Shown: positions 45,078-55,713, counted from the first letter of the stretch. The stretch is DNA of 64,000 bases from Mycobacterium dioxanotrophicus (GCF_002157835.1 NZ_CP020809.1:5146001-5210000); one strand, 5' to 3'. Translations and numbers: made by a program. Notes: a model not told the origin generated them from the letters alone.

Positions 45078-46472
45078 ATGGATCACACACCGTACCGACG
45101 CACCACCACCGCAGGCTCGCACTGCGCGGCTACTACTTGTTCTCTTGTACACCAAGCCCTTTCGATCACCGCGGTCGGCTTGGCGGCGCTGGTCGGCAGT
45201 CCCGGCGTTGCGGCTGCGGCACCCCTGCCGCGGTGCACCGATCAGGGCTGGGTCGGCGTGTGGGCGGCGGCGCCGTCGGACGCCTCGCGTGGCACCGACA
45301 CCTCCGATTCGTTCGACACCGACCAGTTCGACCAGTCGATGAATCCCAAGTCCGCGGTGCGCAATGAGACCACGCGGGCCATCCTGACGCCGACGTACGG
45401 TGGATCCACGGCTCGGGTGCGGCTGTCGAACCGATTCGGCGCGGTGCCGGTGACGTTCGCTCACGCCACCATCGCGCATCGCGCCTCCGAGGCAGCCCTG
45501 GTGCCGGACACCGTGCAGGCGCTGACCTTCAACGGCGGTCAGGACGTAACCGTTGCACCCGGGCACGATGTGGTCAGCGACCCCGTCGGATTCTCCTTTC
45601 AAGCGTTCGAACCGCTGGCGGTCAGCGTCTACGTGGCCGGCGATGTCGGCAAGCCCACCGAGCACTACACGGCGCGCCAGACCTCGTATCTGACACCGGA
45701 AGACGCCGGTGACCACACCACCGACGTCGACGGCGGCGCGTTCACTCAGCGCACCACCACGAGGCCGTTCGTGACGGGTGTCGACGTCCTCGCGCCGCGC
45801 TCCACCGGTGCCGTAGTGGCGCTGGGCGACTCGATCACCGACGGCTTCCAGCAACCGGCGGACGTGAACACCGAAGCACAGGACAGCCTCGACGTCGACG
45901 GACGGTGGCCCGATGTCCTGGCCCGTCGACTCCTCGCTGCGCACCGGCCGCTGGCGGTGCTCAACATGGGCATCGCCGGGAACGCGGTGTTGCAGGACGG
46001 AAGTACCGAAGGCAGCGATGTTTTCGGCCCCGCCGCGATCCGCCGCCTCGACGCCGACGTGCTGAGCCAGGATGGCGTCACGACGGTGATCCTGCTCGAA
46101 GGAATCAACGACCTGAGCATCTCGCCCGTCGCGACAGTCGACGAGTTGATCGGCGGGTACCGCCAGCTCATCGAGCGGATGCACGCACACGGCCTGCGGG
46201 TGCTGCTCGGCACGATCACGCCGGCGGGCGGCGCCGAGGGCGTCCCCGCCGATGCCGAGGCCAAACGTCAGGCCGTCAACACCTGGATCCGCGACAAGAG
46301 CCCCGCGGACGCCGTCGTCGACTTCGACGCGGTCGTCCGCGACCCGGCCGACCCGACTCGCATCGCGCCGCAATACGACGGCGGAGACCATCTGCATTTC
46401 AACCTCGCGGGCTACCAAGCCATGGGTGACGCCATCCCGCTGGATCAGTTGCGCAACCCAGCGTGTTCATGA
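45078..46472 (+). CDS. Secreted SGNH/GDSL hydrolase
   Basis: About 464 aa. The N-terminus has a signal-like segment (ALSITAVGLAALVGSPGVAA) with cleavage near AAA-PLP. The SGNH blocks are VVALGDSITDG (Ser), MGIAGNAVL (Gly/Asn region), LLEGINDL (Asn) and DGGDHLHFN (Asp, His). Such enzymes are esterases, often acting on cell-wall or polysaccharide acyl groups; a 200-residue beta-rich domain precedes the catalytic one. ATG at 45078 follows GAGAGG and opens the basic signal region. Probably exported to the cell envelope. Confidence 0.87.
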   Translation: MDHTPYRRTTTAGSHCAATTCSLVHQALSITAVGLAALVGSPGVAAAAPLPRCTDQGWVGVWAAAPSDASRGTDTSDSFDTDQFDQSMNPKSAVRNETTRAILTPTYGGSTARVRLSNRFGAVPVTFAHATIAHRASEAALVPDTVQALTFNGGQDVTVAPGHDVVSDPVGFSFQAFEPLAVSVYVAGDVGKPTEHYTARQTSYLTPEDAGDHTTDVDGGAFTQRTTTRPFVTGVDVLAPRSTGAVVALGDSITDGFQQPADVNTEAQDSLDVDGRWPDVLARRLLAAHRPLAVLNMGIAGNAVLQDGSTEGSDVFGPAAIRRLDADVLSQDGVTTVILLEGINDLSISPVATVDELIGGYRQLIERMHAHGLRVLLGTITPAGGAEGVPADAEAKRQAVNTWIRDKSPADAVVDFDAVVRDPADPTRIAPQYDGGDHLHFNLAGYQAMGDAIPLDQLRNPACS

Positions 46473-46473
46473 A

Positions 46474-46731
46474 TCAGCCGCCCTGGTGGGGCATCTCGGG
46501 GTAAAAGGTGCGCGGCACTGCCGTCCCGCCACCGCCGCTCTCCTCGTTACCCAGGGCACCGTTGGCATGGCTTGACGAACCAGACGTCGTGCCCAGCTTG
46601 TTGATGTGGGTTGTCGAGGTCCCCGAGTGTTGGGCGGGTGCCGCTGCGGCGGTGCCGGCGTCGAGGCCGAAGGCGGCAATCCCCACGGCTCCCGCGATGC
46701 CGGCCGCCGCGGCGAGTTTCTTGATGTTCAC
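46474..46731 (-). CDS. Small exported protein
   Basis: About 85 aa. The signal peptide (NIKKLAAAAG, then AGAVGIAAFGLDAGTAAAA) is followed by a short Ser/Gly/Thr-rich mature part ending FYPEMPHQGG. The start is GTG at 46731 after AAAGGGG. Many mycobacterial small secreted proteins share this N-terminus. It faces the SGNH hydrolase tail-to-tail with a 1-base gap. Function unknown. Confidence 0.72.
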   Translation of the reverse strand: MNIKKLAAAAGIAGAVGIAAFGLDAGTAAAAPAQHSGTSTTHINKLGTTSGSSSHANGALGNEESGGGGTAVPRTFYPEMPHQGG

Positions 46732-46987
46732 TGCTGAACCCCTTTCGGTCGTGCCGGTTCCCCGGCGTCCCGACAAAGCTATGGGCGCGGGCAACAGCTC
46801 GGCATCGGACGAAAGATGCGTCTCGTCAAGGCGCGTATGGGGCGAATGATGTAGGGCCCCAGATCCCTTGCACCCCAGCGCATCGACGGCATCAGCACAC
46901 AAAACGGGGCGTTTCAGGACGTGGTCGGCCGGGTATCAGGGTGGTTAGCGACGCACCCGCGTATCGCACCGACCCTGGGAGGCCGCG

Positions 46988-47218
46988 ATGATCCACGACC
47001 TGATACTGGCTGCTCAAACCCAGCCCGAGGCCGCAGGTTTCATCCTGCGCGGGATCAAAGGCATCTTCGTCGCGATCGGCAGCATCATCGCGGCGATTAT
47101 CTGCGCGATCATCGCGGGGTTCAAAGGGCGTAGCGCCATCGGATGGGGAATCCTGGGCCTGTTCTTTTCGATCATCACCCTGATCGTGGTCATCGTGATT
47201 CCCTCGAAGAAAGACTGA
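46988..47218 (+). CDS. Small membrane protein with two helices
   Basis: A 76-aa protein with two hydrophobic helices (IFVAIGSIIAAIICAIIAGF and IGWGILGLFFSIITLIVVIV) joined by KGRSA and ending PSKKD. GGGAGGCCGCG precedes the ATG. No enzymatic feature is seen. Confidence 0.7.
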   Translation: MIHDLILAAQTQPEAAGFILRGIKGIFVAIGSIIAAIICAIIAGFKGRSAIGWGILGLFFSIITLIVVIVIPSKKD

Positions 47219-47260
47219 CCGCGCCGCCAGGACTCGACCACATCGTCACGCCCCCTGAGC

Positions 47261-47542
47261 TCAGGGCAGACCCGCCTCCTCGGACGGCAGTGCCGCCGGG
47301 CCGGTGATCTTCGGTTGCGCTTTCATCGGGGCCGCGGTGACCGGTGCCGCCACCCCGGTTGTCGTGGTCGCCCCGAGTGTCATGGGCCCGGAGTTCACCG
47401 TTGGCGGTGGTGGAGGCGAATGCAGCGCCAGCGGCGTGCCCTGCCCACCGATGCCCGCGCCGAGCCAGCAGAGAGCCAAGACCGCGCCGCTGCCTGCGAC
47501 CGCCGATACGGTTCGGACGTTGATCTTCCTGTCGTCACCCAT
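47261..47542 (-). CDS. Small Pro/Thr/Ala-rich exported or membrane-anchored protein
   Basis: A 93-aa protein with an N-terminal hydrophobic segment (VSAVAGSGAVLALCWLGAGI) after a basic start (DDRKINVR), then a Pro-rich run and a Thr/Ala/Pro-rich tail, suggesting an extracytoplasmic disordered tail. No family is recognised. An 18-bp inverted repeat 90 bp upstream (47632-47649) may regulate it. Confidence 0.65.
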   Translation of the reverse strand: MGDDRKINVRTVSAVAGSGAVLALCWLGAGIGGQGTPLALHSPPPPPTVNSGPMTLGATTTTGVAAPVTAAPMKAQPKITGPAALPSEEAGLP

Positions 47543-47631
47543 GTGTTCAGCCCCTCGGTTTCCGTCGAAGTTGGACCCTGCCGTTCGGCCGTCATCCCGA
47601 ATGCACCCCCTTCCCAGGCTGACCTATTCAC

Positions 47632-47649
47632 AACACTTGTGCAAGTGTT
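47632..47649. promoter_or_regulatory. Operator-like inverted repeat
   Basis: AACACTTG-tg-CAAGTGTT, perfect 8-bp arms, upstream of the small exported protein gene (-). The regulator is unknown. Confidence 0.45.
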
Positions 47650-47754
47650 TGAATATTGAGAGAGGCCGTACGGCTTCCTGAATGCAGTCGCTCGGACGGA
47701 TGTCGGCCGGTGCCAGGGCCCGCCCAGTTTGAAAGATGCTGAGAGACTGACCGT

Positions 47755-47796
47755 CCCAAACGCTCGACCGGTGGCGGAGCCCGCCGAGCGTTTGGG
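47755..47796 (-). terminator. Hairpin terminator of the APC permease gene
   Basis: Perfect 12-bp stem CCCAAACGCTCG/CGAGCGTTTGGG (47755-47766 with 47785-47796), 18-nt loop, 28 bp past the permease stop. Confidence 0.75.
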
Positions 47797-47824
47797 TGCC
47801 GGGATGTCGAACGCCGGTGCGAGG

Positions 47825-49429
47825 TCAGATGCCTTCAGGTCCGGGGGTGGCCATGGCATCCGGTTCGGCCTGCTCGACGGACTCCGACGCGTGTGAGCGC
47901 AGCGTGCCGATGCTGCGACGGCCGACGGTGTAGTACCAGATCAAGCCGACACCGGCGATGATGCCGATGTAGATGAAGGCACCCCAGGTGTTGTACCAGC
48001 CTTCGCCGTAGACCTCAGGGCGCGGCCATGCGACGTTGAGTCCCATGCCGATACCCCATACGACCGCAAGGATGTTGACCACGAATCCCCACCTACCCAT
48101 GGTGAAGTAACCCTCGGCCTTCAAATCGGCAGGAGGCCAGTTGCCCCGGAACCGCTGCACCAGCATCGGGCCCGTCACCAGCAGGTAGGAGATGTAGATC
48201 ATCACGACGGCGATCGATGTCACGATCGTGAAGATGGTCGGCTGGTTGACGTTCATCACCAGGATGGCGATGGCCAGCGCGCCGATGGTCACTGCCGGAA
48301 CGATGGGGGTCTGGTATTTGGGGTGCACCGAGGCCAGCTTCTCGCCGAACGGTAGCGCGTTGTCACGGGCCATCGCGAACGCAATCCGGATCGCCGCGGT
48401 GTGCACCGACAGAGCGCAGACGCTGATGGCGACGGTCAGCGTCACCATGAAAACCTTGCCCCACGAGCCATTGAGCACGCTCTCGATGACGTACTGCAGG
48501 CCGCCCGCCTTGTTGGCAAGCTCCGGGTCGGTCAGGTCGGGCGTGGCCAGAACAGCCAATGTCAGAATGCCGCCACCGAGGACACACGACGACAGCACGG
48601 CACGAAAGATCGCGGTGGGCGCAGTCTTTCGCGGTTCTCTCGTCTCCTCCCCCAATGACGAGGCGGTATCGAACCCGTACATGATGTATGCCGAAGCGAT
48701 CGACGCGATCAGGAACAGGGTCAGGAACCCTCCGGGTACTCCCGCGCCGTATCCGTTGGTGTGAAACAACAATGCTGGTGTGCGCTTGATGTTGCAGGCC
48801 AGCACGATGATGATGACGACCGCGGCGCAGAGTTCGACGAAGACGCCGACGCTGTTGATCAGTGTCATCAGCCGCACACCGAGAGCGTTGATCACCGTGG
48901 TGAGCACGATCAGGATGGCTCCCAGCAGAACGGCGTTCGAGGGCGACACCTCCAGTAGGTTATGGCTGCCGATGATGCGGAACCCGCTCCAGATCCGGGG
49001 CATGGTGGCATCGATGGCGAGCACCACCGCGGCGAGGGTGACGATCGAGGCCGTGAGGATCATCCATCCAGCCGACCAGCCAACCACCTTCGTGCCGAGC
49101 GCTTTTGACCAGTTGTAGACTGATCCTGCGATCGGATACTTCGCGGCCAACTCCATGAAACACAGCGCGATCATGAGCTGGCCCACGAACACCAGGGGGA
49201 TGGACCACAGGTAGGCCGGGCCGGCGGTACCGTACCCGAAGTAGAACATCTGGAACGTACCGGTGAGGATGGAGATGTAGCTGACGCCGGCGGCGAAGCT
49301 GGCGAATTTCCCGATACTTCGGTCCAACGTCTGCTTGTACCCGAAGTGCTCCAGTCCGGTGTCGCCAGGAGCGTCTGCCGTTTCAGGAGCGGCTTTCTTA
49401 TCCGGGGAAGTTTGTTGGTCAAGGGTCAT
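47825..49429 (-). CDS. APC-family permease of the amine-oxidation cluster
   Basis: About 534 aa with about 12-14 membrane helices. APC consensus segments are GVSYISILTGTFQMFYFGYG, FMELAAKYPIAGSVYNWSKA, YGFDTASSLGEETREPRK and FAMARDNALPFGEKLASVHP; the GEET motif is typical of amine and amino acid exchangers. ATG at 49429 follows AAGGATCTCGT; the open frame further upstream is not supported. It lies downstream of the Rieske oxygenase and reductase genes on the same strand, so it may import their quaternary or tertiary amine substrate (inference). Confidence 0.85.
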   Translation of the reverse strand: MTLDQQTSPDKKAAPETADAPGDTGLEHFGYKQTLDRSIGKFASFAAGVSYISILTGTFQMFYFGYGTAGPAYLWSIPLVFVGQLMIALCFMELAAKYPIAGSVYNWSKALGTKVVGWSAGWMILTASIVTLAAVVLAIDATMPRIWSGFRIIGSHNLLEVSPSNAVLLGAILIVLTTVINALGVRLMTLINSVGVFVELCAAVVIIIVLACNIKRTPALLFHTNGYGAGVPGGFLTLFLIASIASAYIMYGFDTASSLGEETREPRKTAPTAIFRAVLSSCVLGGGILTLAVLATPDLTDPELANKAGGLQYVIESVLNGSWGKVFMVTLTVAISVCALSVHTAAIRIAFAMARDNALPFGEKLASVHPKYQTPIVPAVTIGALAIAILVMNVNQPTIFTIVTSIAVVMIYISYLLVTGPMLVQRFRGNWPPADLKAEGYFTMGRWGFVVNILAVVWGIGMGLNVAWPRPEVYGEGWYNTWGAFIYIGIIAGVGLIWYYTVGRRSIGTLRSHASESVEQAEPDAMATPGPEGI

Positions 49430-49869
49430 ACGAGATCCTTCGTTCAGGCCTGCTGCACGTCGCAGCTGCAAAGTTGGCCATCTGGCTATTTCGGCAGATA
49501 CTTTCTGCCGTGGGCACGCTTCTGCCGTATGCAGATAACTGCTTGGGGCATTGGCAATTCGGAGCACAATGCCGGCAGACGACTCATCAGATATCCCGGC
49601 GCCCAGTGGCTGAGTGGGCTGTGAGTCAGCGGTGGGATTCGCACCGGTCGGACCGGCCCGAGGTTGTTGTTCAGACACGCGGCCCCCGGACCGCAGGTCA
49701 AGTGTCTGGTGTGAGGTGTCAGATGTCAGGCATCATCGTGAGGTTCGTCCTCTCGGTGGGCGGTGATCGTGTAGAGCTCCGACCCGATGACGATCGTTTC
49801 CATGGCCGGTGATACCGGGATTCCCGCGCGTAGATCCCCAGAACCTGTTGCGCCACTTGGGTTATGTGC
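49430..49869. other. Intergenic regulatory region upstream of the permease
   Basis: A 440-bp gap, no gene seen. It contains the inverted repeat at 49492-49510 and a further half-site at 49521-49527, close to the permease start, implying the permease has its own promoter rather than only read-through from the reductase gene. Confidence 0.6.
49492..49527. promoter_or_regulatory. Operator candidate: inverted repeat plus third half-site
   Basis: CGGCAGA-N5-TCTGCCG (49492-49510, perfect 7-bp arms) and another TCTGCCG 17 bp further (49521-49527), 63-98 bp upstream of the permease start. Confidence 0.5.
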
Positions 49870-50814
49870 TCACAGATCGAGGACAAGCCGGGACGAGCGA
49901 CTGCGGCCGACACATATCATCATGGTGTTCCCGGCACGGCGCTCCTCGTCACTGAGGATGCTGTCGCGATGATCGGGGGTTCCCTGCAAGACCTTGGTTT
50001 CGCAGGTTCCGCAGACACCTTCCTGACAGGAGCTGGGTACCCCGATACCGTTGTCTTCCAACACTTCCACGATCGACCGGTCGGCAGGGACCTCGAGGGT
50101 GACCCCGGTCTGGGCGAGCTGGACCTCGAACGTGGCGTTCTGGACCGAGGCCGGCAACGGTGCGGCGGTGAACCGTTCCACGTGCAGCTCAAGCCCTGCC
50201 GCAGTCGCTTCCTCCTCCAGCGACGAGAGCAACGGCCCCGGTCCGCACGCGTAGACCAGTGCCCGCCGCGGCGCGGCCGCCAAGGCCGCCCCCAGGTCGA
50301 TCCGCCCGCATTCGTCCGCAGGTGCGACCGTGACGCGTTCACCGTAGGGCTCCAGCCTTTCCAGGAAGGCCATCGACGCGCGCCGTCGCCCGCCGTAAAA
50401 CAGGTGCCAGTCGGACCCGGCCGCCTCGGCAGTTTCGATCATCGGCAGCAACGGAGTGATCCCGATGCCACCGGCGATGAAGACGTACTCGTCGGCCGGG
50501 ACCAGAGGAAACAGGTTGCGCACGCCAGTCACGGTGAGCTCGCGTCCTACCTCCACGCCATCGTGGAGGTAGGACGAGCCGCCCCGGCTGCGCTCTTCGC
50601 GCAGCACGCCGATGGTCCACTCCTGCCCGTCAGCGCGGGACCCGCACAGTGAGTAGTGCCGCCGCAGGCCACCCGGCAGAGTTACTTCCAGGTGCGCACC
50701 GGGCTCCCACTCTGGCAGGTCTGCCCCGTCAGATCTGGCCAGCCGTAGGACCCGGACGCCTTGGGCACCGTCATTGATCGCGACCACCCGCAGCTGCATC
50801 GGCATCCGTTCCAT
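49870..50814 (-). CDS. Ferredoxin reductase component of a Rieske oxygenase (CntB/GbcB/VanB type)
   Basis: A 314-aa reductase with three modules: an FMN/FAD-binding barrel (RHYSLCGS, about 52-59), an NAD-binding domain (AGGIGITPLLPMIE and YACGPGPLL), and a C-terminal plant-type 2Fe-2S domain with Cys pattern CQEGVCGTC then CVGRS. This order is that of phthalate dioxygenase reductase and of CntB, which pass electrons from NAD(P)H to the oxygenase. It is encoded 39 bp downstream of the oxygenase gene, so they form one system. Confidence 0.9.
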   Translation of the reverse strand: MERMPMQLRVVAINDGAQGVRVLRLARSDGADLPEWEPGAHLEVTLPGGLRRHYSLCGSRADGQEWTIGVLREERSRGGSSYLHDGVEVGRELTVTGVRNLFPLVPADEYVFIAGGIGITPLLPMIETAEAAGSDWHLFYGGRRRASMAFLERLEPYGERVTVAPADECGRIDLGAALAAAPRRALVYACGPGPLLSSLEEEATAAGLELHVERFTAAPLPASVQNATFEVQLAQTGVTLEVPADRSIVEVLEDNGIGVPSSCQEGVCGTCETKVLQGTPDHRDSILSDEERRAGNTMMICVGRSRSSRLVLDL

Positions 50815-50853
50815 GTTCGTTCTTCCGTTTCTGACAGTCAGGCAGCCGACCGA

Positions 50854-51966
50854 TCAGCCCGCGGCGACCGCGATGGCCTTGCGGACCAGGTTCTGGAACG
50901 CCACGACCTGGCCTTCGTCGGGTACCAGCCGGCCCACGGGAACAGCGTTGCCGACGACTCCGCGGTGCGCGGATTCGATGAGGCCGATGTCTTCGCGCCC
51001 GACCTCATCGATGAAGTCGGTGAGCTTGGCGATCTCGTCTTCGGTGATCACCGGATCGAAGAAGTAGTCGAAGTAGGCGACCGTCTCGCCGGGTGAGATC
51101 GGGGCGAACGAGTAGACCAACAGGTTTCCCTCGCCCGGGAACGTCCAGGTGGCAAAGTTCGGCCACAACACATCGTTCTGCTGAACCTCGATGGGGCCCA
51201 CCATGTTGTAGGGCGCCTTGTCCGGCTCTTGGAGCCAGATGTCGCGAGGAAAGGTACGAGCCGTCATCCACCCTTCGGTGCTCACATCGAAGGGGTAGGT
51301 CTCCGAGCGCGACGCTTCGAAGGCTTTGTTGTAGCTGGGGTGGGCAGGAGCGCAGTGATAGCACTCCAGGAAGTTCTCGGCCACAATCTTCCAGTTGCCC
51401 ATGATCGTCATCTCGGTGCGTTTGCGATGCACCAACTTCGTCACATCGAGGTTGATGCTGGTGAACATCTGTTGCAGCGGGGCAAGCCAGTCCTGCAACG
51501 GCGCGGCGTTCTGATCGAGATTGACGAATACCAGCTGGCCCCACTGCGCGACAGGAAGCTTGACGAGCGGCAGCTCTGACTTGTCGAAGTTCTCGAACTT
51601 GTCTTCCCGCGGAGCGTTGCAGAGGTTGCCCTCCATGTCGTAGCTCCACGCGTGGTACGGGCAGGCCAGCCGGCGGGCGTTTCCGCTGCCCTGCGCGACC
51701 TCGTGGAACCGGTGCCGGCAAACGTTCACCAGCGCGTTGAGCCCAGCCTGTGAGCGGGTCACCACCACAGGGACGTCGCCGATCTGGACGGTGACGTAGT
51801 CACCGGGCTTGCTGAGGTTTTCCGTCGTGCCGACGTACTGCCAGGTCTTGGCGAAGATCTCCTTGCGTTCGATGTCCAAGATCGCGGGATCGGTGTACCA
51901 GGTCACGGGATAGCTCGGAACGAGCTCCCCGCGCTTGGCCTCATCGGCCACGTTCAGCAGTGTCAT
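50854..51966 (-). CDS. Rieske oxygenase alpha subunit, quaternary-amine type (CntA/GbcA-like)
   Basis: About 370 aa. The Rieske 2Fe-2S ligands are Cys83-x-His85 and Cys102-x2-His105 (CRHRFH, CPYHAW). The mononuclear iron site is NFLECYHCAPAHP with His204 and His209, and the residue bridging the two centres is Glu201, not the Asp of most aromatic-ring dioxygenases. A bridging Glu and a length near 370 are features of carnitine (CntA), glycine betaine (GbcA) and stachydrine oxygenases. It likely oxidatively demethylates or cleaves an onium compound with its partner reductase. ATG at 51966 follows GGAGGACGGC. Divergent from a Lrp-type regulator. Confidence 0.87.
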   Translation of the reverse strand: MTLLNVADEAKRGELVPSYPVTWYTDPAILDIERKEIFAKTWQYVGTTENLSKPGDYVTVQIGDVPVVVTRSQAGLNALVNVCRHRFHEVAQGSGNARRLACPYHAWSYDMEGNLCNAPREDKFENFDKSELPLVKLPVAQWGQLVFVNLDQNAAPLQDWLAPLQQMFTSINLDVTKLVHRKRTEMTIMGNWKIVAENFLECYHCAPAHPSYNKAFEASRSETYPFDVSTEGWMTARTFPRDIWLQEPDKAPYNMVGPIEVQQNDVLWPNFATWTFPGEGNLLVYSFAPISPGETVAYFDYFFDPVITEDEIAKLTDFIDEVGREDIGLIESAHRGVVGNAVPVGRLVPDEGQVVAFQNLVRKAIAVAAG

Positions 51967-52196
51967 GCCGTCCTCCATGAGGTTGGTTGCGTGATCAAAG
52001 AGCGACCCATGTCGGCCGTGTCACACACATTCGCCGGGTGTTGGGTGCGTCACAAGATAACCACGTAATCTCGCATTGCGCAATAAATCTGCGTGATTTC
52101 GCTGATTCGCGTACCACTTCCGCGTTTTATCCTCGCAAACCACGCCTAAGTACCGTGCTCTGAGCTGACCGAACACCTCGGGCGCCGCCTCTGGGT

Positions 52197-52730
52197 GTGG
52201 GAAAATTGCTCGTGTCCTCGTCGCATGACCCCGCCCCGCCCCCCGCCGATCCATCAGGGAATCCGAACGGGAACGGGTTCACCCTCGACGACGTCGACCG
52301 CAAGATCCTGCTCGAACTGCAGAACGACGGCCGCCGCGCATTTCGCGACATCGCGCGCCAACTCGACATCTCAGAGGCGACGGTTCGCTGGCGGGTCAAA
52401 CGACTGCGGGACGCCCGGGTGCTGCAAATCCTCGGCTATGTCGATCCGCGCGCACTCGGCTACGGCAGCATGATGGTGTTGCTCATCAAGGTGACGCCGA
52501 CGGCCCACGCCCGCGCGGTCGAGGAACTGACGTCATGGCGGGAAACCACCTGGGTATCCACGACGGTGGGCCGCACCAACATCTACGTTCAGATGCTCTG
52601 CAAAGACTCCGAGAGTCTCTACCACGTGCTCTCGGCCAGCTTGGGCGAGATCGACGGCATCATCGACATCGAAATGCTCCAAGAGGTCAAGGTCCACAAA
52701 GCCGAGTACCTCTACACCGTGCTCGACTGA
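52197..52730 (+). CDS. Lrp/AsnC-family transcriptional regulator
   Basis: A 177-aa protein. After a Pro-rich N-terminal tail comes the AsnC helix-turn-helix (DDVDRKILLELQNDGRRAFR and ISEATVRWRVKRLRD) and a RAM-type ligand/oligomerisation domain (about 90-175). It diverges from the Rieske oxygenase gene and probably controls it in response to an amino-acid-like ligand. GTG at 52197 or 52212 can start it. Confidence 0.86.
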   Translation: MGKLLVSSSHDPAPPPADPSGNPNGNGFTLDDVDRKILLELQNDGRRAFRDIARQLDISEATVRWRVKRLRDARVLQILGYVDPRALGYGSMMVLLIKVTPTAHARAVEELTSWRETTWVSTTVGRTNIYVQMLCKDSESLYHVLSASLGEIDGIIDIEMLQEVKVHKAEYLYTVLD

Positions 52731-53282
52731 CGCACGGCGTCGCAGGCACGCAGGGCAGTTCGGCACGACGCTCCGCGACGAGCCGGCCCAGCGGCTCGAA
52801 CAGAGCCTGCGACCTCAGCGCTCGCGGCGGCGGGTAGCGCTACCGGCCTGGCGCGCGGGGCCGCTCGAAGACCGGGCCGGATGGCGAAAGCCCCGGCCAT
52901 CAGGTGATTTGGTCGATCACAGACGCCTCGACCGCGCCGGGAAGCCGTCGCTCGGCGGGCCGCCGCACGGGCTCGGCCAAAAAAATCCTTCTTGAACGGT
53001 TGACATGAACAACCGTCCATGTCATTGTTTTTCCACTGGCGAGCGCCCGTGATTGGCATCACACCAGGCAAGCTAGGACAGAATTCAGTTGGCCCTCTAG
53101 GAACCAAGAACATCGGATTGCAGACGATTCACCTCGGACGCCTGACCCGGCTTTCGAGACGGTCTTGGAAGCAGTCCCGCATGTGATCGGTGTGCAAATT
53201 CCGGGTCCGGAATGGCACACCGAAGATCGACAGTTCGGCTGAGTAGTCGGGCTATTTCCACACCACATGAATTGGAGTAACC
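52731..53282. other. Intergenic region between the Lrp gene and the cupin gene
   Basis: A 552-bp stretch with no supported gene. It carries a promoter-like element overlapped by two dyads (52996-53024) and, next to the cupin gene, the GGAG at 53274-53277. Confidence 0.7.
52996..53024 (+). promoter_or_regulatory. Interleaved inverted repeats over a candidate promoter
   Basis: ACGGTT-N9-AACCGT (52996-53016) and TGACATG-N10-CATGTCA (53001-53024) overlap. TTGACA (53000-53005) with CATTGT 17 bp later could be the promoter for the cupin/tmm genes, so a regulator bound here would block it. Confidence 0.5.
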
Positions 53283-53666
53283 ATCGCAGAAATCACGACC
53301 GTCGGAACCCTGACCAAGGCCGGGGCCATCCACAAGGTGGAGAAGGGCTACGAGGGGCTGCCGAGCATGAACGAGCCCGGTGTCGTCGCCGCCATCGGTG
53401 ATTCCCTGCACAACCCGGAGGGCACCGTCATGAGCTCGGGGTTCTTCGAGCTGAAGAAGTCGGAGCCCTTGGTGTACACGTACACCTACGACGAGATGAA
53501 GCTCGTCGTCAAGGGTGAGTTCATCCTCACCGACCAGGACACCGGCGAGGTCACCCACGCCAAGGAACGCGACGTGCTGTTCTTCCCCAAGGGCACCACC
53601 GTCAAGTTCGAGACCCCCGAATACGGCCTCGGCTTCTTCGCCGGCGACCGCACCTTCGCCCCCTAG
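53283..53666 (+). CDS. Cupin-domain protein with apparent ATC start codon
   Basis: About 127 aa. The C-terminal half is a single cupin barrel (YTYDEMKLVVKGEFILTD, KERDVLFFPKGTTVKFE), of the EutQ-like/DUF861-like kind, probably metal-free or weakly metal-binding since few His are present. An in-frame stop at 53268 and the absence of any ATG, GTG or TTG until 53337 leave two options. One is ATC at 53283, five bases after GGAG; the other is GTG at 53337, which lacks a good site and would delete 18 coding-like residues. ATC is favoured. It is followed by the tmm-like gene on the same strand. Confidence 0.68.
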   Translation: MAEITTVGTLTKAGAIHKVEKGYEGLPSMNEPGVVAAIGDSLHNPEGTVMSSGFFELKKSEPLVYTYTYDEMKLVVKGEFILTDQDTGEVTHAKERDVLFFPKGTTVKFETPEYGLGFFAGDRTFAP

Positions 53667-53729
53667 GGCTCTGCGCTGGATTCGTTGGGATGAGTAAACG
53701 CCCAGCGAAACGCAGAATGTTTTCTACGC

Positions 53730-53748
53730 ATCGACACACAGTGTCGAT
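53730..53748. promoter_or_regulatory. Inverted repeat between cupin and tmm-like genes
   Basis: ATCGACAC-aca-GTGTCGAT, perfect 8-bp arms with a 3-nt loop, 112 bp before the tmm-like start: operator or weak attenuator. Confidence 0.45.
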
Positions 53749-53838
53749 TCTGAATTGAATTGTCTCAAGATGTGCACCACTGCCGTGGTTGTCCTATCAC
53801 CATTCCGCCTTACCGGCGGTACCTGAATATCCTTTTAA

Positions 53839-55343
<1,505 letters not shown>

Positions 55344-55352
55344 CCCCGATGT

Positions 55353-55420
55353 TCCAGTCTCCTGCAATCAGCCCTGCAGCCACACAAGTGACCTACGGGC
55401 ACCGACAGCAGGAGACTGGA
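55353..55420 (+). terminator. Long-loop hairpin after the tmm-like gene
   Basis: TCCAGTCTCCTGC (55353-55365) pairs perfectly with GCAGGAGACTGGA (55408-55420), 42-nt loop, 10 bp after the stop. Rest of the gap to 55713 shows no gene. Confidence 0.65.
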
Positions 55421-55713
55421 CGGTTGGCTATGCGGGTGCCCGCTGACGAACGACGAGGACAACGGTGATCGGCGCCACGGACCGGCCATCCGCTAGATGA
55501 CCGACCCGACAGCGACCGATCACCGCTCCTCGTTTCACGATGGTTGCCGCTCCTGGTCGGTGTAGCCGCTGAAAGCCCTGCACCAGAAACAGCTTGGCAG
55601 GCTCTGCGCTCTTCGAGGGGTCGGGCGCAGGTGAAATGTCCTGCCTCCCTTATCACGACACGTTCAGCGAAAGATTCCGCAACACGGATTGCTCTGAAGA
55701 AACGGACGGCGAC

